Source: Symsagittifera roscoffensis | Lineage: Eukaryota > Xenacoelomorpha > Acoela > Convolutidae | Assembly (NCBI RefSeq): GCF_963678635.1 | Contig: NW_026971046.1 | Location: 1 to 64,000, forward strand | Length of the DNA: 64,000 nt | Direction: 5' to 3' | Shown here: one piece after another, positions 45,201 to 52,865 of the stretch | Layout of the letters: the number at the start of each line of letters is the position of its first letter | Numbering within the stretch: position 1 is the stretch's first letter | The notes under the pieces: generated by a model | What the model saw: the letters and a program-made list of their open reading frames with translations, nothing else | Database searches by the model: none | Told to the model about the DNA's origin: nothing | Made by a program: the position numbers and the translations under genes

Positions 45201-46025
45201 CTTAAAGTGATCTCCGGTAAGAGGTTCGGCATGGCGCCGCAAGGAAAGAAGATACAGTCGATAATCTCAGTGGCTGGACACCAGGTAATAAGAAATTTGA
45301 GTGAACCATCAGAGTTCACTTTAATGCATTTGGACACATATGCAGATTATCTGAGGCAGGTGGAGCCACGCACTGAGTCGAGAGCTGTGCGAGCACTACT
45401 AACGACGGGTGGCCCTCGCATGAAGAAACTTCATGGACGCTACTTGGAGGTCTATGGGCCGTATCAAATAATGCTGAACGTGGATGGAATCAGCATCTAC
45501 ACCAGGACTTACATAACAACAGATGATGACCAAATGGGGCAGATCTATTTGGGTGAAGAGGAACTCAAAGTCCGCAGGATAGGCCATGACGCCATGATGG
45601 AACAAGACGCGGTACATATTGGATATGAAGCAGATGTGACAGCACACCTGCTTGACACCAACGGAACAAAAATCGGAGTCACAGGGCTTCTGGACACAGG
45701 CGCGGTGGTGAGTGTGATGCCGATAAAAACCTGGGAGAGAATGGGCTTCACGCGGGAAGACTTGATTCCTACGAATCTCCGACTAGCCGCTGCAAATCGA
45801 GGAGCTATCTACGTAGCCGGAAGAACACCGGTGACGGTCCTTCACATGGGAGGACGGAACCTTTGGATGAGCTTCTTGGTGGTAGAGAATCTGGACGACG
45901 CCGACCAATTCATCTTGGGCAGAGATTTTGTCAGGAACTTTGACGTGATGATTGACTTGAACAACGGTCTAATACGGATCAGAAACCCGGACCGAAGTAT
46001 GTTAAGAGACCAATTAATAGGATAA
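42216..46025 (+). CDS. Giant element gag-protease ORF
   Basis: 1269 codons from an ATG. Order: acidic/Ser-rich N-terminus; coiled coil (about residues 308-420); basic Gly/Arg/Ser-rich region; retrotransposon gag domain (about 590-740: WIEVMKLHFEEEDLSERQE, TAEKIFEILLNRFG); two zinc knuckles of the CX2CX4HX4C kind (near 799 and 850); a helical linker; and a retropepsin-type aspartic protease near 1150-1260 (LLDTGAVVSVMP, FILGRDFV). Products would form the particle and process it. Confidence 0.9.
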   Translation: MSLDKSRIPKRGNSSRKFIPEKQRKTMTDPFVDWIKRSRSDKRGTVSGRMVETRSQKTSEERRELLEVEVNTDHAMNGNQEVHGLEGRGRRLASESTPVEQGHDFATSTGTLDREEMSELSDISTEVTATRKSPTDNTMMASGIGKQTTSSSFSERMKNTFGNIFPFSMGGGAGNDGESQEEEDEEEQGDFGSQVSLNRSIQESEAHVGRETGTMDKFGVVTTISKEANTPGQSKDFTIRTSSEPQPEESRTRGLGNALADPEINNDKTSRQRVKARISTSTKLPGTDRVTPPLVTPLMDNGAALEEALNNIVGSLGEQNEQMSIRMSELERAVHIERESLREEINRNRQEVDRSEKRLKERTDEHMTRNLSRMTREAEQRELRLRADMEKLRIQQEQSLGSLDTKIDAMMERRTQAIMDRLDGLLSSKSGPKEGEPSSGGPSREPRVNFNEHQRRKTNGSTRGRGSSSGYATRGNTAWGPNSRASSTGNRQTSNERPTQSTHATGRSDSGNMGHTSPRRSHMGQAGNAQGDSDCRDAPHTEPSTRCEDTQAGLSKDATAMATAFEPLNRSLETFLTRLSRTNERSEKSRRVFKKPRCYKDESDGCIDTWIEVMKLHFEEEDLSERQECSALTSNLEGTALNCVMAKKQYQRDTAEKIFEILLNRFGSGVQGHQAMMRFEKRRQREDETIDKFLDDLEMLRRRSQPDESNRRMNLAVASKFIDGVKNDELRTMLATHYTPLSTNAPTPEELRLKSKEYLLLKPPSRSGYYKNNYGNFNNGPANQGNNWYKPRDDMDKRRSCANCSSTDHHVSACPAYKQGMKAIGFSLEDEDASELDHEDFMRGVIAKFGPRCFFCNLEGHFKSDCPQFWDAVADIKHPRHEEALSGVKASKARLLSEAEARRKDKLQELAAKKMQAVTEEAREPEPATAADDFKIDYKAAAKDALNRVQQELVTKEIEQKVKLELENEKLQEQLNTFEATEFEETKTPSSLDMKLKVISGKRFGMAPQGKKIQSIISVAGHQVIRNLSEPSEFTLMHLDTYADYLRQVEPRTESRAVRALLTTGGPRMKKLHGRYLEVYGPYQIMLNVDGISIYTRTYITTDDDQMGQIYLGEEELKVRRIGHDAMMEQDAVHIGYEADVTAHLLDTNGTKIGVTGLLDTGAVVSVMPIKTWERMGFTREDLIPTNLRLAAANRGAIYVAGRTPVTVLHMGGRNLWMSFLVVENLDDADQFILGRDFVRNFDVMIDLNNGLIRIRNPDRSMLRDQLIG

Positions 46026-46054
46026 TAACAGATGAAAATAAGGTACCAGTTTTT

Positions 46055-48724
46055 TTGGATAGAAAAGTAAAGTTACAACCAGGACAAGCTGTAGTAGCAA
46101 TTTTTAGAATGAGAAATTTAAATTCGTTAAGTGATAGCAAACAGGTTTGCTTAGTACCGAATCCAAATAGTCAGAGTTCGGTGATTTTAGGCCGGAGCTT
46201 CTCGGTAACGCGAAACGGACTGTGTGTCAGTGTGTTGTTGAACACACTGGACACCACGGTTTCAATCCAGCGTGGAAAGAAGCTTGGTTACGCATTGCCG
46301 ATGGGGACCGACTATGAAGAGACACAAAACTTGAAGAAATATAGTGTGAAAGACTGTCCTTATCATGCAAATAAAGATAAAATCTTAAAGAGAATTAATG
46401 AATTAAAATCTATTCGTAAATTGTTTTCAATGAAATCCGAAACGGACGACGGCTTATCAAGCTGCTCGAATTTTCCGGAACGCCCCTCGTCATATGAACT
46501 AGATTCTGACAAACCGGTTTTGCCAGAAATAGAACATTTAAAAGGAAAAATAGGTGAGGGAGATTTTGAAAAATTGCGGGACCTCCTAGATCGGAACGCC
46601 GAAGTATTTTCAAAACATAAGGCGGACATCGGCTGCTGTAATTTCGTCGAACACGAAATCGAACTAGAAGAGGGCGCCGTTCCCCATAGGGAAGGCGCAA
46701 GGCGAATGACGCCACATAAATCGGAAGCGTGCCGAGCGGAAATAGAAATGTTGCTTGAATACGACATGATAGAACCCTCGAAATCACCATGGGCTTGCGG
46801 AGTAGTAATGGCGAAAAAGAAAGGGGGGCAGCTTAGATTTTGTTGCGACTTTCGTTACTTGAACGCGGTAACGATTAAAGATGCGTACCCGATACCGCGA
46901 ATAGACGAGAGCCTATCCAAACTTGGTGATGCAAAGTTCTTCACCACATTGGACTTGGGTTCTGCCTTCTGGCAGGTTCCTCTGCGAAAAAAGGACAGGG
47001 AGAAAACCGGATTCGCGTGCGAATTGGGGTTGTACCAGTGGAAGAGGATGCCCTTCGGCTTGTGCAATGCAACAGCAACTTTTCAAAGGCTGATGGCTCA
47101 GGCTTTGACAGGAGTGACCAAAAAGTACGGGAATCTCTTGATGTGCTACGTGGATGACGTAGTCATAGCGACACCGACCCTGGAGGATCACATTGACCGG
47201 CTCGATGAGGTCTTCGGATGTATGAAAAGAGCAGGCTTGAAATGCAAACCATCGAAATGTGAAATCCTTAGGGATTCGATCAAGTACCTGGGAAGAATGG
47301 TGGACCGGCATGGTGTGAGGCCAGATCGAGAAGCAGTAGAGGCTGTGCTGACATGGAAAGCTCCTAGAACGGACACACAGCTCATGAGCTTCCTAGGGTT
47401 TGCCAATTACTACCGAGAATTCATAAAAGGATACGCGGACAAGGTGTACCCGATGCAGAAGCTGATGCGCAACAAAGGGAAAAAGTTCGAATGGAACGAT
47501 GAGGCACAAGTTGCTTTCGAGAACATAAAGCGGGAACTGTGCGAAGCGCCAGTGCTGGGCATGCCTACAGAAAGGGGCATGTATGTTCTTGACACAGACG
47601 CATCGGTGGTGGCCATCTCAGGAATATTGCATCAAGAGCAAGAATGGAACGGAAGAACAGTCCTCCGTCCCATTGCATACGGCAGCAAGGTCTTGAGTGA
47701 CACAGAGATGAAATATGGCGCACCGAAAGCAGAAATGTTTGCAGTAGTCACCTTCGTGGAAAAGTACCGTGCATACTTGGGGAGCGCTCCCTTCAAGTTA
47801 CGCGTGGACAACAGAGCGTTATCCTGGTTGAAGACCTACTCGATGGATCAGAGTTATATTGGTAGATGGATAGTCAGATTGGATGGCTACCATATGATAA
47901 TCGAACATAGGATGCGTGATAAACATCAGAATGCTGACAGTCTCAGCAAGAAAACTGAGTTCTATGAAAGATTGGAGCAGAAGCAGGCCAATCAGGCGGA
48001 AGTAAAGGAGGGATTCTCGTTTCTGGACAAAGAAACTTATGAAGCGCTTCCCTTAACGAGATGGTTGGATAAGTCTGGACATCCAATTCCAGGGCATCCT
48101 GAGTTACCTGTAGAGAAAGCAGCTGAGATAAAGATCCTGTCCAAGGAGGATCCAGTCCCCTTAGATTTGTTGCTGCGCTCGAACCTGGTCCAGCAAGAAC
48201 TCTCTCGCATGAATATAAACAGCCTCTCATTATTGGATAAAACTGTGCAAGTCTCACCACAAGTGATGCGGATGCTGGGTGAATTGTTAGAAAGAGAAGT
48301 GACCAGAGATGACCCCGAGTGGACAGCAGCAGTGGCATCGCTAACAGTCAGTGAGAAGGTGAAGATCATGCCGTCCAGACGACAGCACGAAGAGAACGAA
48401 AGGGATTGTAGGACAATAGTTCAGCAACTAGTATCCTCAATACCCCAAGAGATTTTAACCAGTACTTCTTACGGACGGAAAGAACAGGGGAGCAGCAAGC
48501 GAAAGAAAACCGTCACCTTTGTAGACCGGGAAAAAGAGGGTGAAGAGGTAGAACAAAATCTGCTGCAAGACTATTTGTCCGGGGAGAAGGATGAGGAGAA
48601 AAACCAGCAATCACAAGATCAACACCCGGGACAAGTGAATTTGTCCGGGGAGTCCGAGACAGGACCTAGAGAACAAAGTTTTGTCCGGGGAGTTCAGATG
48701 GATGCGAAGGAAATACGGACATGA
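46055..48724 (+). CDS. Giant element reverse transcriptase-RNase H ORF
   Basis: 889 codons directly after gag-protease. RT motifs: LRFCCDFRYLNAVTIKDAYP, DLGSAFWQVPL, MPFGLCNATATFQRLM, and the active site CYVDDVV near residue 365. RNase H follows (VLDTDASVVAISGILHQ, GAPKAEMFAVV, HQNADSLSK). The frame opens without a clear own ATG; in this family pol is normally made as a read-through or frameshift product. The C-terminal part is a charged spacer toward integrase. Confidence 0.93.
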   Translation: MDRKVKLQPGQAVVAIFRMRNLNSLSDSKQVCLVPNPNSQSSVILGRSFSVTRNGLCVSVLLNTLDTTVSIQRGKKLGYALPMGTDYEETQNLKKYSVKDCPYHANKDKILKRINELKSIRKLFSMKSETDDGLSSCSNFPERPSSYELDSDKPVLPEIEHLKGKIGEGDFEKLRDLLDRNAEVFSKHKADIGCCNFVEHEIELEEGAVPHREGARRMTPHKSEACRAEIEMLLEYDMIEPSKSPWACGVVMAKKKGGQLRFCCDFRYLNAVTIKDAYPIPRIDESLSKLGDAKFFTTLDLGSAFWQVPLRKKDREKTGFACELGLYQWKRMPFGLCNATATFQRLMAQALTGVTKKYGNLLMCYVDDVVIATPTLEDHIDRLDEVFGCMKRAGLKCKPSKCEILRDSIKYLGRMVDRHGVRPDREAVEAVLTWKAPRTDTQLMSFLGFANYYREFIKGYADKVYPMQKLMRNKGKKFEWNDEAQVAFENIKRELCEAPVLGMPTERGMYVLDTDASVVAISGILHQEQEWNGRTVLRPIAYGSKVLSDTEMKYGAPKAEMFAVVTFVEKYRAYLGSAPFKLRVDNRALSWLKTYSMDQSYIGRWIVRLDGYHMIIEHRMRDKHQNADSLSKKTEFYERLEQKQANQAEVKEGFSFLDKETYEALPLTRWLDKSGHPIPGHPELPVEKAAEIKILSKEDPVPLDLLLRSNLVQQELSRMNINSLSLLDKTVQVSPQVMRMLGELLEREVTRDDPEWTAAVASLTVSEKVKIMPSRRQHEENERDCRTIVQQLVSSIPQEILTSTSYGRKEQGSSKRKKTVTFVDREKEGEEVEQNLLQDYLSGEKDEEKNQQSQDQHPGQVNLSGESETGPREQSFVRGVQMDAKEIRT

Positions 48725-51700
48725 TCTGGAGGAGCGTGCAGTCTCCAGCACAACACCTTCGACGGATGACAAGTCAGAAAGCTCGAGAATGAACACCTAT
48801 TCAGACAGGGATTCGACCTCGGGATCAGAACTGTCAGAACTGGCGATACACACGCTACTAGTGGAAACTCGGGCGAGAAACCTGGACAGAGAGGTGTACC
48901 AGGATCCTGACAGTGATCGCTACCTAATACCAAGCGAAAGAGTCTTTGACAACGCAGCGGATGACTTAGAAACGATAGCGGTATCGAAACGTTCGATAAG
49001 CCTGTTGCCGCAGAAAGAGGTAGTCAGGACTGATCTTCAGCCGTTTCAACAAGAAACACAACCGTTGGCGAAGATTTGGTGCGTTAAGATGGAAGAAGAC
49101 ACACATCAGCCCAACGAGCTGAACAGTCAGATGAGAGTCATGAAGACGTACTTGAAGGCGAGATACAGACTCTCGGACCTTCTAAGGGCGCAGAGAAATG
49201 ATCGCATGACAAGCAACCTAAAAAGGTGGATAGAAAACGGTGCACCTGACAAAGGTGACCTGGAAGAAGACAGCTATAGGATCCTGAGACAATACTTCAT
49301 GCAGAAGGAGGGGAGATTATATCTGAACAAGGACGGGATCGTGGCTTGCAGGAGAAGAGAAGAAGACAAGGTCTTATACAAATATAACGCGATAGTGTTG
49401 CCGCAACTCTATCAGACAGAACTATTATTCAGGTCGCATGATCAGATGGGCCATCAAGGGATCGACAAAGTGTATCAGAGGATCCTGAAGCGCTTTGAGT
49501 GGCCTGGGATGAAAAAGGCATGCGAGAAATGGGTGACAGCATGTCTGTCATGCCAACAGGTCAAGGATCCTAGGAAGTTGCGATTTCCTTTACAATCAAT
49601 TGAGTCGTCTGAATTCAACGAGGTGGTGCAGATAGATCACCAGAAGATATGCATGACAGACAGCGGTTACAACCAAGTCTTGGTCATGATAGATCACTTC
49701 ACGAAGTATGCAGAGGCCGTGCCCTGCATAACTGCCTCGGCGGAAGAGACATGCGACCACCTGATCAATACGTGGATAGCAAGACACGGATGTCCAATGA
49801 CGTTTCAATCGGACAATGGAACGGCTTTCGTAGGCGAGCTTACGAAAGAGCTTATGAGACGGTCACAGGTCGCTCAGGCTCACTCCACGACATACCACCC
49901 TCAGACGAATGGCTTAGTAGAAAGACAGAATAGGACGTTAGTGTCGATGCTGAGGGTATATTGTTCCAGGTACATGACCGATTGGGACAGATACCTTCCA
50001 CAGGTGATGGGAGCTTATAATAGCACGCAACACTCCACCACTGGAGTCAGTCCACACATGATGCTGACGGGACACGAGAAGTCTTTACCCTTGACATTCT
50101 TCTACCCAGAGTATGAGGGAAAGAAAACATCCCCACAGGTCTACGTGAGGGATGTGATCAGACGCCAACAGGAGTTGAACGACTTGTGTAGACGAAACAC
50201 TCAGCAGGCACAGGCAAGGCAGAGGAAAAGATTCGACAAGAAAGCAGCTGGTGCAAAGGCTTACTCGGTGGGAGACTACGTATGGGTATTTCAGAACGTT
50301 ATACCACCGAAAGGGACAAAAAAGCTTCTGAAGAAGTGGAGGGGACCCTTCATGATTACAGAGGTGCACCAAGAGGGACGCTTTTATAGACTGAGTACTG
50401 GCCGAGCCGCCCACTACGAGAACATCAAGCCACACAATCCATCGACAGAAGACTGGTGTATACCTGCAGACATGGAAGAAGGGGATTATCTAATGATGGA
50501 TCCTGCTTGTGAGGTCAATGAAAAAGGCACCAGGGAGAAGAACGATGGAAACGAAGTCGTAGAGGAAGGTACGGATACACCATTGGACCTGGATCCAAAC
50601 GAACAGATCGAAGCGGACGATGAAACCTTGCCCTACGCAGAGGAAGATTGGCAGGATTCCGAACAGACAGAGGTTCCCAAGAACATGGAACCAGATCTTC
50701 CGTTCACGATGCAGACTCGTCAGAAAGACGGGACGAGACTAAGAAAGAAAAACAATCCTTACGGTGACGACTTTGTAGTGGATAGGATAGACCTAAAGAA
50801 AATAGTGGAGGAAGTAGTGGGTTTAGAGGAAATAACCGTGTCACAGGACATTGACATAGTCGATGATCACAACGATGAGTGGGTTGACGACTGGTCGAAA
50901 CCCGAGGTGGAGTTCGACGATGAGCAACAGCAGTCAAATGAACAAGACCTGACGAACCTGCGTGTCTTAGAGTGGCTGAACGAAATGACATCAGACCCTG
51001 GAAAGACCAGCGTTACGATTCAAGACGTAGATCGCGAAAGCGCGAAATACATTAAGACCGAACGAGATGATCCTTCCTGGGCTGCCCAGGAAGGACAACT
51101 TCTCATTCCAGCTTCTAATCTTGACTTAATACCCGGTATGCGATCGACGGGGACGCCGATGGATATTTTTGTCCGGGGAGTGGGGGTAGGACTTACCCAC
51201 ACTGAAAACTTGATAATAAAAAAATTGAGAATAGCAAGAGAAACAGGAAACTTAGAAGCAGAAACAGGCGAAGAACCTAAGAAACCTGACATAGGCAGGG
51301 TAGTTGAGTCATATTTTAACTTACCAAATGAATATTCAAGTAACATAATACTAACAGACAGTGATTTCATACTCACAAACAGAACATGTGCGGTAGCAAT
51401 CACCGCAGACATGAGTTTTAGGACGGCGCTAGCGGCAGATTTTAAGAGGGAATACAAAAACGTGGAATTCCTTTGGAAGCAAAGACCAGGGATAGGGGGC
51501 GTAGCAGCCTTACCCCCGGCGGTGTCGCAAATACCGGGAAAGTACTTATGCTTCCTGGTAACGAGGGCGACAGAGAAGCAACACGGGGAACCAGAAAATC
51601 TAGTCTTGTCTTTGACGAGGCTGAGGGACTTCCTTGTGGAAATGGACGTGAAGGAGCTTTCGCTTCCAGTGTACGATCCAAATAGAGGAAGACTGCATCC

Positions 51701-51791
51701 TCGGGAATTGTACGCGCTTGTACACGTGATATTCTCTGATACGAACATACAAGTATATCTACATAAGAAATATTACTTAAGTATAGGCTGA
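48681..51791 (+). CDS. Giant element integrase ORF with macro-like C-terminus
   Basis: 1036 codons, overlapping the RT ORF end. HHCC zinc domain (HDQMGHQGIDKVYQ, CLSCQQVK, near 250-295), the DDE core (IDHQ near 319, SDNGTAF near 376, HPQTNGLVERQN near 405), and a GPY/SH3-type block (DYVWVFQ, KKWRGPFMI). An acidic spacer follows, then about residues 875-1036 resemble a macro domain of the TARG1/OARD1 type (see finding). Integrase inserts the cDNA; a macro domain would bind or hydrolyse ADP-ribose, its role here being unknown. Confidence 0.9.
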   Translation: MSGEFRWMRRKYGHDLEERAVSSTTPSTDDKSESSRMNTYSDRDSTSGSELSELAIHTLLVETRARNLDREVYQDPDSDRYLIPSERVFDNAADDLETIAVSKRSISLLPQKEVVRTDLQPFQQETQPLAKIWCVKMEEDTHQPNELNSQMRVMKTYLKARYRLSDLLRAQRNDRMTSNLKRWIENGAPDKGDLEEDSYRILRQYFMQKEGRLYLNKDGIVACRRREEDKVLYKYNAIVLPQLYQTELLFRSHDQMGHQGIDKVYQRILKRFEWPGMKKACEKWVTACLSCQQVKDPRKLRFPLQSIESSEFNEVVQIDHQKICMTDSGYNQVLVMIDHFTKYAEAVPCITASAEETCDHLINTWIARHGCPMTFQSDNGTAFVGELTKELMRRSQVAQAHSTTYHPQTNGLVERQNRTLVSMLRVYCSRYMTDWDRYLPQVMGAYNSTQHSTTGVSPHMMLTGHEKSLPLTFFYPEYEGKKTSPQVYVRDVIRRQQELNDLCRRNTQQAQARQRKRFDKKAAGAKAYSVGDYVWVFQNVIPPKGTKKLLKKWRGPFMITEVHQEGRFYRLSTGRAAHYENIKPHNPSTEDWCIPADMEEGDYLMMDPACEVNEKGTREKNDGNEVVEEGTDTPLDLDPNEQIEADDETLPYAEEDWQDSEQTEVPKNMEPDLPFTMQTRQKDGTRLRKKNNPYGDDFVVDRIDLKKIVEEVVGLEEITVSQDIDIVDDHNDEWVDDWSKPEVEFDDEQQQSNEQDLTNLRVLEWLNEMTSDPGKTSVTIQDVDRESAKYIKTERDDPSWAAQEGQLLIPASNLDLIPGMRSTGTPMDIFVRGVGVGLTHTENLIIKKLRIARETGNLEAETGEEPKKPDIGRVVESYFNLPNEYSSNIILTDSDFILTNRTCAVAITADMSFRTALAADFKREYKNVEFLWKQRPGIGGVAALPPAVSQIPGKYLCFLVTRATEKQHGEPENLVLSLTRLRDFLVEMDVKELSLPVYDPNRGRLHPRELYALVHVIFSDTNIQVYLHKKYYLSIG
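51300..51788 (+). other. Macro-domain-like segment in the integrase ORF
   Basis: Order of blocks as in OARD1/TARG1: CAVAITADMSFRTALAADFK (cf. [20 protein letters not shown]), GIGGVAALP, KYLCFLVTRATEKQH (cf. RYIYYLITKKRASHK), ENLVLSLTRLRDFLVEM (cf. ENLQKSLEAMKSHC), ELSLPVYDPNRGRLHPRELY (cf. DLSMPRIGCGLDRLQWENV), VHVIFSDTNIQVYL (cf. IEEVFEATDIKITVY). Recognised by eye. Confidence 0.7.
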
Positions 51792-52188
51792 GTGATGTGC
51801 GAGAGGTGCGTTAGGCCAAAGACTAAGTTGTGTGTAATATGTGAGAGGTGCGTGATGTTATGTTATGTGTTAGGTTATTAAGATCATGGGTAAGTAGGGG
51901 TTAGTGACCATGAACAACTAAATGACGATCTTGGGAATAGATCCAAAGTTTGGACTGTCCAATCTTAGGTCGAATTCCAAAATTTTAGAAACCAATTGAT
52001 TTTAATAAATTTTAGGATAAATATCTTTTTATCTGAACTGTCTTTAAGCAAATTTTAACGATGTATGTTAAGGTGAAATTGACAGGTGTGACATTCGTGA
52101 TTCCTTTTCTAGATCCTGATTGATCATTTAATTGCTCACTTGAGTCAAAACTTGAAATCGAATCAAATTAAATTTGGAAAAGAACAGT

Positions 52189-52428
52189 ATGGATAATTTC
52201 AACCTGGACGAATTGATGGACCTGGCAGAGGCATATGTAGGACCGATGGTAGATGCGATCTATCGTCGGCTGATCGAACGAGACTTCGCTCTGGAGGACC
52301 CAGAGGTGGTCATGTTGCTGACCGCCCTGATTAACATCTTGGGGCACGACAACCGTGGAGACCGCCCCACGGAAGTCCTGTTGATGGCAGCATATGGAGA
52401 AAGAGGAGTGCTAGACCGCCGAACATGA
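52189..52428 (+). CDS. Giant element small ORF A, acidic helical
   Basis: ATG at 52189 gives 79 codons (the open frame extends upstream to 52174). Acidic, Leu-rich, helical: LDELMDLAEAYVGPMVDAIY. No family recognised. Its stop overlaps the next ORF's start (ATGA). Confidence 0.55.
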   Translation: MDNFNLDELMDLAEAYVGPMVDAIYRRLIERDFALEDPEVVMLLTALINILGHDNRGDRPTEVLLMAAYGERGVLDRRT

Positions 52429-52865
52429 GAGTGATGAGGTGGAGAAACGGGGCTCTCTCAGGGAGTGACTTGGCGAATGAGCCTGGGTTGGGAAGTTCTA
52501 GGACTTACCAACCAGGTGAGATGCCAATGCCCTCCAAGCCCAAACCTGGGCTGACGAGAATGCATCGGGAGATGAACAGCGAGGCGACCTCGTCTGGTTC
52601 ACCACTGAGAGCAGCTGTGCCACCAAAAGGGGCGAAAGTAACACAGAAGGTTCAGACGAACCAAACCATACAAGATCTGGACGAGATGAACGATCAGTTG
52701 AGAAGTACGAAGAAGGAGTTAAACGATATGACGAAGACCATGCTGGCGATGGAGGAAGACCGGGACATGTGGAGAAAGTTGTTTGAAGACTGCAACAAAA
52801 AGCAGGGTCAAGAGATCGAACGCTTAAGGCAGGAATACAAAGAGCGATCGGAGCAGGTGCGTTGA
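52425..52865 (+). CDS. Giant element small ORF B, coiled coil
   Basis: 146 codons from ATG at 52425, overlapping ORF A by four bases. The basic N-terminal half is disordered; residues about 85-146 are a clear heptad coiled coil (LDEMNDQLRSTKKELNDMTK). No family recognised. It ends exactly where the large ORF's frame opens. Confidence 0.55.
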   Translation: MRVMRWRNGALSGSDLANEPGLGSSRTYQPGEMPMPSKPKPGLTRMHREMNSEATSSGSPLRAAVPPKGAKVTQKVQTNQTIQDLDEMNDQLRSTKKELNDMTKTMLAMEEDRDMWRKLFEDCNKKQGQEIERLRQEYKERSEQVR

